Source: Cryptomeria japonica (Eukaryota > Streptophyta > Pinopsida > Cupressales > Cupressaceae). Taken from it: a DNA stretch of 64,000 nucleotides. Made by a program: the position numbers and the translations under genes. The stretch lies in the NCBI RefSeq assembly GCF_030272615.1, contig NC_081406.1, positions 184,859,770 through 184,923,769 of the forward strand, given 5' to 3'. Each line of letters opens with the position of its first letter. The first letter of the stretch is position 1. The notes beneath the pieces were generated by a model. It worked only from the letters and a program-made list of their open reading frames with translations. It was not told where the DNA came from and made no database searches. Below, piece by piece: positions 23,700 to 34,008 of the stretch.

Positions 23700-24960
23700 A
23701 TGGAAGATTCTAAATTCAAGGTCGAAAAGTTTAACGGCCAGAATTATTAGTTATGGAAAATGTAGATGGAGGATTACCTGTATCAAAAGGATTTGTGGCG
23801 GTCATTGGAAGGAAAGGCAAAGAAACCAACCACAATATCAGATGAAGAGTGGGACATTTTAGATAGAAAGGCACTAGGATCCATTCGATTATGCCTTGCG
23901 TTATCTGTAGCATTCAATATAACAGAAGCAAAAATGACTGTAGATTTGATGGCAACATTGGCTAAGCTGTATGATAAACCCTCGGCTTGGAATAAAGTAT
24001 TTCTTATGAAGTGTTTGTTTAATTTGAAAATGAGTGAGGGAGGATCTGTAGCGGAGCACTTAAATGAATTTAATACAATTACCAGTCAATTGTCTTCGGT
24101 AAAAATTACCTTTGTAGAAGAGGTTAGGGCTCTCTTGATTTTATGTTCTTTGCCAGAAAGCTGGAATAGCTTGGTTATGGCTGTAAGTAACTCTGTCTCT
24201 GGTAAAAATACTTTGGTATTTGATGATATTGTTGGTGTTATCCTAAGCGAGGAAATGCGAAGGAAAAGCACAGGTGAGACTCCAACATCATCGGGTAGTG
24301 TTTTGAATGTGGAGAACAGAGGAAGATCAAAGGAAAGAGGAAAAGGCCCTGGGAATGAGAAGTCACAAGGGAAGTCAAAGAAAGGATGCTCTCAATCTAG
24401 AGGAAAGAAAGATTGCTGGTACTGCGGAAAGCCTGGTCATCTAAAGAAAGACTGTTGGTCTCGGAAAAACAAAGAAGGAGACAAAAATGAAAATGATAGT
24501 AATGAAGCTAATATTGCAAGTAATACTTTACAAGATGCTTTAATCTTATGTTTGGATAATGCTAATGATTCCTGGGTAATAGATTCTAGGGCTTCATTTC
24601 ATGCTACACCCCATAGAAAATATTTTCTAGATTATGTTCAAGGTGATTTTGGACAGGTATATTTGGGTGATGATGAGCCCTGTCAAATTGTTGGAAAAGG
24701 AAAGATAAAGATCAAGTTGCAGAATGGTAATGACTGGTTTCTGCAGGAGGTAAGACATGTTCCTAATTTAAGAAGAAATTTAATTTCTGTAGGGCAACTA
24801 GGTAGTGAAGGTTGCATAGTTACCTTCTCAGACAGTATGTGGAAGGTCACTAAAGGATCATTAGTAGTAGCTAAAGGTGCGAAGGTAGGCACATTATATC
24901 TGTGTACTGGTAACACTTACTCTACCTTATCTGCTACAGATAAAGTTACTGCAGGGACAA
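23700..24960 (+). pseudogene. gag: Gag and protease of the Copia element
   Basis: Start chosen at 23700 (MEDSKFKVEKFNGQNY), 46 bp after the primer site, because the K-F-NG-x-N-Y segment is the conserved Copia gag N-terminus. In-frame TAG at 23748 and 23763 break it, after which the frame is open to 25283. Zinc knuckle CWYCGKPGHLKKDC at about 24415-24456. The protease loop reads WVIDSRASFHATPHR (24573); the expected glycine of D-S-G is Arg, which should abolish activity. Region 23940-24260 is the gag UBN2-type domain (YDKPSAWNKVFLMK, then MSEGGSVAEHLNEF). Confidence 0.95.
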
Positions 24961-25942
24961 CAACAATAAATGTTGCAAGAATAGATTCGATAATGTGGCA
25001 CCATAGGCTTGGGCACATGAGTGAGAAAGGGATGAAAATCCTTCACTCCAAAAATCTATTGCCAGGACTAAAGAAGATTGATTTAGAGTTCTGTGAAAAC
25101 TGTGTTTATGGTAAACAGAAAAGAGTCAGATTTCTCAAGGTTGGGAAAGAGAAGAAGAGTGAGAAGTTAGAGCTTGTACATTCAGATGTATGGGGACCGG
25201 ATCAGGTATCATCTCTTGGTGGCTCTTGTTATTATGTTATTTTTATTGATGACTCAACCAGAAAACATGGGTATATTTCCTAAAACAAAAATCAGATGTT
25301 TTTGAAACTTTTAAGAAATGGAAAGCTTTGGTTGAGAATGAGACAAGAAAAAAGTTGAAGTGTCTCAGATCAGATAATAGAGGTGAGTATTGCAGCAAAG
25401 TATTTGAAGATTACTATTCCTTAAATGGGATTCGAAAGCAGAAGACAGTTCTAGGAACTCCACAAGAAAATGGTGTGTCAGAGAGAATGAATAGGACCAT
25501 CATGGAACGTGCGAGGAGAATGAGATTGCATGCTGGATTGCCCTTACATTTTTGGGCAAATGTTGTACATACTGCTGTCTATTTGATAAATAGAGGACCT
25601 TCAACCCCTTTGGATGGTGGTATTCTAGAGGAGGCATGGACTGATAAAAAGGTAAATTATTATTTTCTAAAAACTTTTGGTTGCGAAGCTTTTGTCCATG
25701 TTGATAAAGAAAATAGAACCAAGCTTGATGTTAAATCTCAGAAATGTACCTTCATTGGATATGGGATAGATGAATATGGCTATCGGTTATGGGATTTTGA
25801 AAATAAGGAAATAATTAGAAGTAGAGATGTTATATTCAATGAGAAGGTTATGTATAAAGAACAGATGCAGGAAAAGAAGCATGAACAGGACAAACAAGAA
25901 TATGTGGTGTTGGATGAGATTCTTGAAAATGAAATGCCATAG
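24961..25942 (+). pseudogene. Integrase of the Copia element
   Basis: GAG-pre-integrase zinc domain WHHRLGHMSEKGM ... CENCVYGK (about 24990-25110), then core residues in HSDVWGP, the DNRGEY segment (about 25374) and TPQENGVSERMNRTIMERAR (25457). One A is missing at about 25263-25267 (in the DDSTRK region), which truncates the first frame at 25283; the reading continues in the next frame from about 25265. A TAG at 25940 follows EILENEMP. Otherwise the core is well preserved. Confidence 0.94.
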
Positions 25943-27623
25943 GTACCTAATGCTCAGCAACAACAAATTGTCCCACAAACTCCTGCAAGTGTTAGATGTT
26001 CTACGAGGACAAGTAGACCCCCTGAAAGATTTTCTCCTTCTTTGTATTCTATTTTATTAACAGATTCTGGTGAACCAGAAGAATATGAAGAAGCAATGCA
26101 GGTGGATGCCAAACAACAGCGACAGCTAGGCATGAAAGAGGAGATGGACTCCCTGATGAAAAATAAGACTTGGGACTTAGTTCCTTTACCTGCAGAAAAA
26201 AGAGCCTTGCCTAACAAATGGGTTTATCGACTGAAGGAGGAGGAAGGAGGTCAGAAAAGATATAAGGCCAGACTTGTGGTAAAATGTTTTGCACAGAAAA
26301 AGGGTATAGATTATGATGAAATATTTTCTCCAGTTGTAAAAATGACTTCAATAAGAACTGTACTTAGTCTTGTGGCTACAGATGATTTACATCTTGAACA
26401 ATTAGATGTCAAAACAGCTTTTCTCCATGGAGATTTGGAGGAGGAAATTTACATATTGCGACCACAGGGATATGAGGTCAAAGGTAAGGAGAACTTGGTG
26501 TGCAGGTTGAAGAAAAGTTTGTATGGCCTAAAGCAAGCACCCGAACAATGGTATTTAAAATTTGATAGTTTCATGGCTGAACACGGTTATCATAGATGTC
26601 ATTCTGATCATTATGTATACTTTAAGAGATTTGATAATGGCAGTTATATTATCCTGTTGCTTTATGTTGATGACATGCTTGTTGTTGGGTCTAACATGCA
26701 ACATATAAATGATCTTAAACAGAAATTAGCCAGGTCATTTGCTATGAAAGATTTTGGTGCAGCTAAGCAAATTCTCGGTATGAGGATTACACGGGACAAG
26801 AAAAATAGAACCTTAAATTTGTCCCAAAGTGAGTATATAAAGAAGGTGTTGAAAAGATTTAACATGCAGGATGCAAAAGCAGTTAGTACACCTTTGGCTA
26901 GTCATTTCAAATTGACTAAGGAGATGTGTCCAAAGGCACAGGAAGAGGTTAATAAAATGTCTAACATCCCATATTCATCAGCTGTTGGCAGTCTGATGTA
27001 TGCAATGGTATGCATAAGGCCAGATATTGCACATGCAGTGGGAGTTGTGAGCAGGTTTATGAGTAATCCGGGTATGGAACATTGGAATGCTATGAAATGG
27101 ATTCTTCAGTATTTGAAAGGAACTACTACGAAGGCATTATGTTTCAAAGGATCTAATGCTGCGAAGTGGATTTGTTGACTCTGATCTGGTGGGTGATATT
27201 GATTCACGAAGGAGTACTACAGGGTATGTTTTTACTATAAGGGGAACTGCAGTCAGTTGGATTTCTAGGCTGCAAAAGGTTGTTGCACTTTCAACCACTG
27301 AAGCTGAGTATGTTGCTGCTACAGAAGCCAGCAAAGAGATGATTTGGTTGCAATATTTTCTGAAGGAATTGGGTCAGACACAAGAGGATAGCCCATTTTA
27401 TACTGATATCCAGAGTGCCATTCATCTTACGAAGAACTCTATTTTTCATTCAAGGACAAAGCACATTCAGCTCAGGTACCACTTCATCCGGACTATTTTG
27501 GAGGAGGGTCAGTTACGGCTTGAGAAGATTCACACAAGTGAGAATCCTGCTGATATGTTCACAAAGGCAGTTCCACAGGAGAAGCTGATTTCTTCATCAG
27601 TTTTTGTTGGTCTTCTTGATTAA
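25943..27623 (+). pseudogene. Reverse transcriptase and RNase H of the Copia element
   Basis: RT landmarks: NKWVYRLKEEEGGQKRYKAR, LDVKTAFLHGDLEEEIY, SLYGLKQAPEQWY, the catalytic LLLYVDDMLVVGS at about 26660, and ILGMRITRD. RNase H: RPDIAHAVGVVSRFMSNPG, GFVDSDLVGDIDSRRSTTGY, STTEAEYVAATEASKEMIWL. A frameshift near 27165 (after CFKGSNA) separates RT from the RNase H frame, which ends normally at TAA 27621. Highly similar in layout to the TNT1-94 Pol family. Confidence 0.95.
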
Positions 27624-27720
27624 TAATTGTGGAATTTATACCAGTCAAGTTCTAGTGTTTTATCCAGCGGATGTTGCATGTACAGTGGTGTTGTGTAGTA
27701 TCAGTCTCCAAGTGGGAGAT

Positions 27721-28222
27721 TGTTTGGTGTGGAGCCTGACCAGTCTCCAAGTGGGAGGTTGTTGAAATATGGTGACTGATCAGCAAAGTACTGTACACTC
27801 AGCACGTATCCTCACCGGGGTTCGAGGTCGGGCCGGGCCCTGGGCAGGGGTTCGGGGGTGGCAGCCCCCAAGAAAGCGGGGGTTCGGGGGCGGCAGCCAT
27901 CGAGAAATTTTTTTTGCCATTTTTTGTTGATGAAAACTGACATTGTAATAAAACCCTAAAAAAGGCCGACTTTGTTTGTTGCCCTAAAAACGCATGTTAT
28001 AAGCGGCTGGGATGCTTAAGGCATTGTAAGGTTGATGTACTGTTTTTGCTGGATAATAAGAAAGATTGGACGGCTGTGTATGGTGGACGTAACCCATTCT
28101 GGGTGAACCACGTTAAATATCTATGTTATCTATGTCCTATTTTTATTTCTTTATCTTTTGTATTTAAATCTGCATATAATTGTTAGTTCATATTTGCTTC
28201 AGATCTGCTTGAAACCCTAACA
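27721..28222 (+). repeat. 3' LTR of the Copia element (502 bp)
   Basis: Follows the polypurine tract CCAAGTGGGAGAT. Contains the same internal tract duplication as the 5' LTR (27746-27759) and an extra GGTTCGAGGTCGGGCCGGGC block relative to it. Ends CCCTAACA before CATTAC. Confidence 0.95.
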
Positions 28223-28228
28223 CATTAC

Positions 28229-28620
28229 CACATATAAGCATTTCATACATACATATAGATATCACAACTACATCACATCCTACACACAACACCTATTAGC
28301 ATAATTTATATTTGCATTATCATATTCATCTGCATTACTTACATTCACATTTGCATCATGTATACACATATAAAACATAAACGAACAAAAAAAATAAAAA
28401 AATATTGCGTTGCATCATATACATATTTGCATCCATATCATAAGCATCACATAAGAACATCTCATCACATAGGTACAGATGCATATAGCTGCTGCAAAGA
28501 TGAATCATCTCATATATAGTCATAAAGTGTCATAATACAATGATGTCAAAATCATATGGCTACAATCACCCGCAGGTGTCTACAATATAAAAATGGTACA
28601 AAACTGATACATAAGGAGCC
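28229..28620. other. AT-rich non-coding stretch of the Tat element
   Basis: Low-complexity CATATA/CATCACAT-rich sequence between the Copia insertion and the 3' end of the antisense gene. Nothing recognisable; may include the polyadenylation region of the antisense gene. Confidence 0.6.
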
Positions 28621-30607
28621 CTCTAAGGATATGATGAACTCCCTCCCTCAGAGCCACCTGGCCTCAGTGGAATCTGAGCCCCTGAAGGACCCGCCCTAGG
28701 ATCATCCCTCCTGTCTCCTCTATCTGGTGGTGGTGGAGGACCCATGACCCCACCACTCGATGCCTGTCTCCTCCGGCTCTCTCCCATAGCTGTCGCTGTA
28801 CGCGACGGTCTATGGAAGCTCCTCGCTTGCTGATCTGCTTGCACTGCACCATAGTAGAGGTCCCTCCAGTAGGCTATCTCCTCTCCTGCCCGTAGGACAT
28901 AAGCATATCCAGCCCCTGTGTCCTCTGCTGCCTGCCTCCCAGCCCTCAGTGCTGTCTCAGCCTCTGTGTAGCACTGGATAGCCTGATCCCACTCTCGCTC
29001 AGTATCCCTGAGCCTGGTTCTGAGCCGATCCCTCTCCCTCTCCAGATCCTGAATCCCATCTGCCCGGCCCTGGCGGATCTCCCTCAGATCCAGCAGCTCA
29101 GCCTCTACTGAGTCAACCCTCTCTGCCTCTACCCCTGCCTATGGCTCCTCCTCTGTGGGTGCCTGCCCCTATACCTACCCCTGTGCCTGTACTGGTACCT
29201 GTACTGGTACCTGTCTCTATCCCTGTCCCTATATCTGTACCTGCCTGGGACTCTGTGCTGCTGGCACTTGTAAAGGCAATCCACCGTGACCCCTCACCAC
29301 CCAAGCCTGCCTCTCCTCTCCACCCTCCCTCTGAGGTGCAACTCGCCTCTCCCCAACTACTCCTCTCCTCCTCCGTCGGCCTCTACCCCCATCACCTCCA
29401 CCATCATCATCATCTCCCCCACCATCTCCCTCTAGTGCCTCTCCAGGATCTGTCAACTGTGGGAATGGATGCTCTGCCCAATATTTTGTATACTCAGCAT
29501 CCATCCCGGTGTCCTTGATCTCAGGCCACATGTCCCAAGGAAGAGGTATCATCTCCACCAACTGAGTCATTGCCTGATCATATGACAGTAATGGCCCAAA
29601 CTATGCCTGATCTCTGACTGTGCAGGCATACATGCCTGATCCCCGGGGCATCCTCTGAATCCAACCAAACTGTCGGCCAATCTTGTCTATCAGCTGCCTC
29701 TCTAGCACATAGGGCATCCGCCAATCAGGTACCTGCTTCGAAAGGTGTACGATAGCTCAACTGCATCATCCTCTCACTGCTCGCAGCCCAGATATGGTCT
29801 CCATATGACCTCATCAATGTCATCAATCACTCGCCGCCAGTACTCTAGCCTGCCAATCCACGGTTGTGATGTCATCATATCGTACAAATGCACAAAGCTG
29901 CATCCATGACCTCTGGCCCTGAAGTGTATCGGTCGGGTAACCGACAGATGCTCGTAGGCCCATACCTGTAGCAGTGTCACTCCACAGCCCAATCCCACTG
30001 ATCCATGATAAACAAACTGATGCAGCTCGTAATACAAGTGTGCCAGCACACACGGTCCCCAGGCATATCTGGTATGCTGTGTCATCAACATCTCCAGTGC
30101 TCCCCCTAGCCCACAGCCAATCCTTGTGTCGCCCTATCCGGACATAGGAACCCACTGATAGCTCCTCCGATCACTGCTGGCAATGCTAACCCTGTGGCTG
30201 TCATGGTGTCCCATGCCACGTGTCCTGCCCTCATCTCCAATCCAGGGTCCTGAAATACCCATCTCAATGCCTCCCTATCTCCATCTCGATCGTATGGGAT
30301 CAGCTACCCATCGATCGGCACCCGCAGAATCCTGTATACATCCTCTAGGGTGACTGTCATCTCACCCATAGGCAAATGGAATGTGCACGTCTCAGAGTGC
30401 CATCTCTCAGCTAGTGCAGTTAGCAAACCCATGTTTACCCGAAACTCAGGCACATACAGTACATGTCTCAGACCCATCTCATCGATAGCAGCTCTGTCCT
30501 CGGCTGTCAACTCAGGTCGCAACCTCTGAGTCGATGCGAATCTCTCCCGTGACTCTAGCATCGGCAAATACTCCTACAGTCAAACAACTCAATCATGTCA
30601 GTTATAG

Positions 30608-30935
30608 TGACATTCACTGTTTATCACAAAATGCTACTCACTATCTAAATGCATATGGTTATCTATCTTAGTGACACTCACTATTCATCACAAAGTGTTG
30701 CTTCTACCCTAGTGACACTCACTGTTCATCACAAAGTGTTGCTATTTATCCTAGTGGTACTCCCTGTTCATCACAAAGTACTATGTGTGTGACACTCACT
30801 GTTCATCACAAAGTGTTACTCACATTTGCACTCCCTGTTCATCACAAAGTGCTGCTCATATTTCAATACTCCCTGTTCATCACAAAGTACTCTATCTTGG
30901 TACTCACTATTCATCACAAAGTGCCTTGATCTATC
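30608..30935. repeat. Minisatellite-like array, CACTGTTCATCACAAAGTG
   Basis: About nine degenerate units with core TCACTGTTCATCACAAAGTG spaced 25-50 bp apart, with spacers such as TTGCTTCTACCCTAGTGACAC. Lies inside the predicted PMD intron. Confidence 0.85.
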
Positions 30936-31039
30936 CTAGTCTTCCTAGAGGACCTGCTTGAGTGTATCCTCTCAGTAGCTTATCTAATCGATAGCATATG
31001 TTCATCACAGAACTGCCGATTTGACCTAGAAGATGCAAA

Positions 31040-31330
31040 TTCATACTTTTCAAACGCAAATGCGCTTACATGACATAAACGTGCTCAAAGACTGCATAGA
31101 TGAGCCTGAACAACACAGATGCGCCTGCCTAACACAAACGTGCCTATGCTCTGTATAGACGCGCCTAGTTGACATAGACATGCCTTCTTGGCACAAACGC
31201 GCCTGAATAGCACAGATGCGGCCGCATTTGACACAAATGCGGGTCCAGACATAGACGCGCCTGGCACAAACACAGACGCGCCTTCTTAACATAGACACAC
31301 CTGGCACCAACACAGACGCGCCTAAACATT
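31040..31330 (-). repeat. GCGTCTGTGT-type repeats in the PMD intron
   Basis: About a dozen degenerate decamers reading GGCGCGTCTGTGT, GGCGCGTCTATGT, GGCATGTCTATGT on the minus strand. Same motif and same transcript-sense orientation as in the gag-pol leader at 12330-12480 and 13690-13890. Confidence 0.8.
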
Positions 31331-31534
31331 TTTTGACACTTTTTGGACCCTAGTCTAAGCGCATTTATTACCCTATTCGACATGCATTAATGACAAAATT
31401 AAATGTGTCAAAGTACGAGGAGGTTTGGTGGTACTTACCGGCTCTCCTGCCTCTGCTGGCCTCTGAAATCGGCGAATGCGGTCGAATCTGTGAGTGAAAG
31501 CCATTGTTGTTGACTGCTCCTGCTCTATTTTCAC

Positions 31535-31546
31535 TCTATAATATGC
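31535..31546 (-). promoter_or_regulatory. Candidate TATA box of the antisense gene
   Basis: CATATTATAGAG on the minus strand, 31-42 bp upstream of the predicted ATG at 31504. That would leave a very short 5' leader, so an upstream start remains possible. Confidence 0.3.
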
Positions 31547-31835
31547 TCTTGTGGATGTGTAGATGACAATGAGGATGCATTTTCCCCCGTGGTCTATCTT
31601 ATAGCCTACCCTAGCCCTCGCCTTCATTTCCCGACTCAGTCTTCATTATCCCGTGACTTTGTCACTTTATCCGGTCAATCCATTCTAGCCTTTCTTTCTT
31701 ATCGAGATATTGTCTGCAATCTTTTCAGACATTTTCATCCAATCTCTCAAGGGGGCATATCATTCCCATTCTGGGGCAACTCTGTATCAGTTCATCTTAT
31801 CTTCTTTGAAACAACGCGACAAGCCGCATTGTCTC

Positions 31836-31849
31836 AAAGAGGGGCAAAA
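31836..31849 (+). other. Polypurine tract of the Tat element
   Basis: AAAGAGGGGCAAAA immediately before the 3' LTR start TGTAGACACC; primes plus-strand DNA synthesis. Confidence 0.9.
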
Positions 31850-32657
31850 TGTAGACACCTAAAATTGTCCAATCTAATTAAATAAATATTTTATTTATTT
31901 AATTATCTAAACCTAATTCTTCTATTAATTAAATAAATCCTTATTTATTTAATTAATTCATTTATCCTCTTCTAGCCTTATTTCTCATTTAAATAAATAC
32001 ATTTATTTATTTAAATTATCATTTTCCTAAATTAAATAAATATCTTATTTATTTAATTGATCCCACTTCTTCTATTAATTAAATAAATATTTATTTATTT
32101 AATTAATTCATTAGCCTTTTCTACCTATGACACATGTCATTCATCTCTTAATTCATACACTACCTACCCCTTTCATTATTCTATTATTTCTTTTACCTAC
32201 CCTCTAATCATAGCCAACCTCCTTTTACGCCTCTCAATCTTATCCCTCCATTTCATATAGTGCCTTCTATATAAGGAGATGCTTCCCTCATTATCAAACT
32301 CTAATCAATCATCCTAATCATTCATTCTAATCAATCATTCTAACTATTTGATCAATTGACTACTTGGCATATGTGATCCTACTTGCAACCACATTCCGTT
32401 CTTTGTTGAGCTCTTGTGCACATAAAATCTGAGAGCAAATATATCAAGCAAGATCAATGGAGATAGGAAGAATGGAGATCAAAACCCTATTGGACATGTG
32501 ATGGTATAAGCTTTGTGATTTCATGTGATTTTCATTGTCTTAGGTAATCTTCATATGTTATGGTGGATCTTTGTTGATTGTTAGGCTAGGGTTTTGTGGT
32601 TGAATTCATTTAGCCTTTCAATATTGTTATTATTGTTATCCATTTTCACCATATACA
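31850..32657 (+). repeat. 3' LTR of the Tat element (808 bp)
   Basis: TGTAGACACC...ACCATATACA, followed by target duplication AACAG (32658-32662). TATA CTATATAA at 32267-32274. Same palindrome set as the 5' LTR. It runs straight into antisense gag of the older element, which defines the true LTR end. Confidence 0.94.
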
Positions 32658-34008
32658 AACAGTATTTTTGTTCTGGGACTAGAATATTGGCTTGTCATTA
32701 TAAGAGGAGGAATTTTGATTTGATTGTTGATAATTTTTTATGGTTCCCTCCTCTAGGAGCACACGCTTTAAAGATAGACCTTTCTTGGAAATTTCCTCAA
32801 ATGAGGTCAAGCATTGACAAGTCAATGGTTTGGATAATTCTAGTAGAAAGTTGTGTTGAAATAACTCAATATGATTTGGCTTAAGTATATCCCAAGGGAA
32901 TATTTTAATGAGATGTTTCCACCTTTGAAGGAAGTTGTCAAAGGTTTCTTTGGGCCTTTTCTTTGTGTTGCACAAGTCCGTCATGGAAGAATCATTCTCA
33001 ATATTATAGGCATAATGAGCCACTAATTTTTCAACCAAGTTGAGGAATGATGTGATGGAACCTTGGGGTAGGGTGGAGAACCAAGTGAGGGATCTTTAGT
33101 AAGGAATTTTGGATATAGCCTCCTGAGATAGATGTCATTATAGGCAACTTCTTGGCATAAGACATAGAATTCACGAACATGATGCCTAGTATCACCTTCA
33201 CCCTTGTATTTCTTAAACTTGGGCATCATAAAACCAGGTGGATATGGAGTGACTGAGATGGATGGGTTAGAGGGACATGGACATATTTCCTTGAAAGAGT
33301 AAGGTATCTTGTTCATCCCTTCTTTGAAATTTTTGATGAGGTCCTTGTCTTGAATCTCTTTTAGGAGATCAGGTTGTTGATTATGGACATTAGGAACGTA
33401 GTTGATTCATTGGGATTTGATAAGATGAGGAGGGGATACCACCACCACCACCACCACCACTAATATATTGATATGAAGAACAAGGAGGTTGTGAAGTGTT
33501 GGGATCTTGTGATCCTCAAACCATGGTAACGAGGGGTAAACTCCTGTTGATGTAATTAGCCATGTTGTGAAGGGTGACAAATGAACCTAGTGGATTGGAA
33601 ATGTGAGGAGGAATAGAGAACTGAGGGAATGTTGTTGCAGGAATGGAAGTTGTGGGTGTAGATGTTGTGGGTTGAAGATGGAGAAGAGGATGAAGAATAA
33701 AATTGTTCACAAGGTCACCTTGCGGTGGCTTGTCAAGGATGGTTCTATCAAAGTTGGGGGGCAAGCGTTCTCCTTGTGCAATGAGCTCAGATACAAGTTT
33801 ATTGGAATCATGTTTGATGAATCTCTCCATCATTTCTTAGTTAGAAGGGTCATTTATGAATGATTTGACACATGGAGATAGGTTGGGTTGATTGACAAGT
33901 TGCTCCTCTTCAAGTTGAGGATCTTGAATGAAAGGGTCTCTATACTTAGACATATTATCATTATTGCCTTCGGCAGCCATCTTTTCCTTTTGGGATCGAG
34001 TCAAGACC
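32658..34008 (-). pseudogene. gag: N-terminal half of gag of the old Ty3/Tat element
   Basis: Start chosen at 34008 (MVLTRSQKEKMAAEG), a common Ty3 gag opening. A TAA-interrupted N-terminal part (MMERFIKHDSNKLVSELI, then a P/T/S-rich region) precedes the gag domain: MMPKFKKYKGEGDTRHHVRE (about 33240-33180), NIENDSSMTDLCNTKKRPKE, ETFDNFLQRWKHLI and VLLEEGTIKNYQQSN. It ends, reading leftward, at NDKPIF, stop, SQNKNTV at the AACAG site. The continuation VNDGV is at 11379 and below. At least one frameshift (about 33030) and two stops. Confidence 0.9.

Larger units (their letters stand above)
23162..28222 (+). mobile_element. Ty1/Copia element, Tork (TNT1-like), nested in the Tat element
   Basis: 5061 bp. 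LTRs 23162-23639 and 27721-28222 both run TGTT(C/T)GGTGTGG...CCCTAACA. CATTAC lies immediately outside both ends (23156-23161, 28223-28228), a 5-6-bp target duplication. Primer site TTGGTATCAGAGC at 23641, gag-pol 23700-27623, polypurine tract CCAAGTGGGAGAT 27708-27720. Domain order gag, protease, integrase, RT, RNase H is that of Copia; the RT and integrase match the TNT1-94 type. Three stops and two frameshifts make it defective. Confidence 0.96.
30574..31438 (-). other. Predicted intron of the antisense PMD gene (865 bp)
   Basis: Donor CCG/GTAAGT and acceptor TTTGACTGTAG/GAG preserve phase 0 between a 22-codon exon and the PMD exon; the intervening sequence has stops in all frames and is made of two repeat families. 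The splice sites are inferred from sequence only. Confidence 0.6.
28623..31504 (-). pseudogene. Antisense plant mobile domain (PMD) gene of the Tat element, predicted two exons
   Basis: PMD proteins are plant proteins related to MAIN/MAIL1 and occur in some transposons; their molecular role is uncertain. Predicted exon 1, 31504-31439, reads MAFTHRFDRIRRFQRPAEAG plus EP, then donor GTAAGT at 31438. Acceptor TGACTGTAG ends at 30574; exon 2 starts EYLPMLESRERFAS in the same phase (0). Exon 2 has the PMD signature: MGLRHVLYVPEFRVN, LTALAERWHSETCTFHLPMG, EMTVTLEDVYRILRVPIDG (30567-30304), then YAWGPCVLAHLYYELHQF, LLQVWAYEHL, and KIGRQFGWIQRMP (about 29665). A charged, glycine- and proline-rich tail ends at 28623. 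A TAG after the IDG segment (30306-30304) and at least two frameshifts show decay. The stretch 29140-29270 encodes a GT-rich repeat. Confidence 0.85.
11385..32657 (+). mobile_element. Ty3/Tat-lineage LTR retrotransposon (21.3 kb including a nested Copia)
   Basis: Bounded by direct LTRs 11385-12205 and 31850-32657, both TGTAGACACC...CCATATACA, with target duplication AACAG at 11380-11384 and 32658-32662. Order: LTR, leader, gag, protease, G-patch linker, RT, RNase H, second (archaeal-type) RNase H, integrase, 1.3 kb spacer, nested Copia (23162-28222), antisense PMD gene, polypurine tract, LTR. Dual RNase H plus an antisense ORF after integrase is characteristic of the Tat clade (Ogre, Retand, Grande relatives). 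Without the Copia it is about 16.2 kb. It inserted into gag of an older member of the same clade. All pol domains carry stops or frameshifts, so it is dead. Confidence 0.92.

Noticed and set aside
29141-29518. Plus-strand PV-rich frame
   Set aside because: Antisense shadow of the GT-rich tail of the PMD gene.
30590-30940. CRISPR-like spaced repeats
   Set aside because: Units are degenerate, spacers are themselves repetitive, and the context is plant nuclear retrotransposon DNA.
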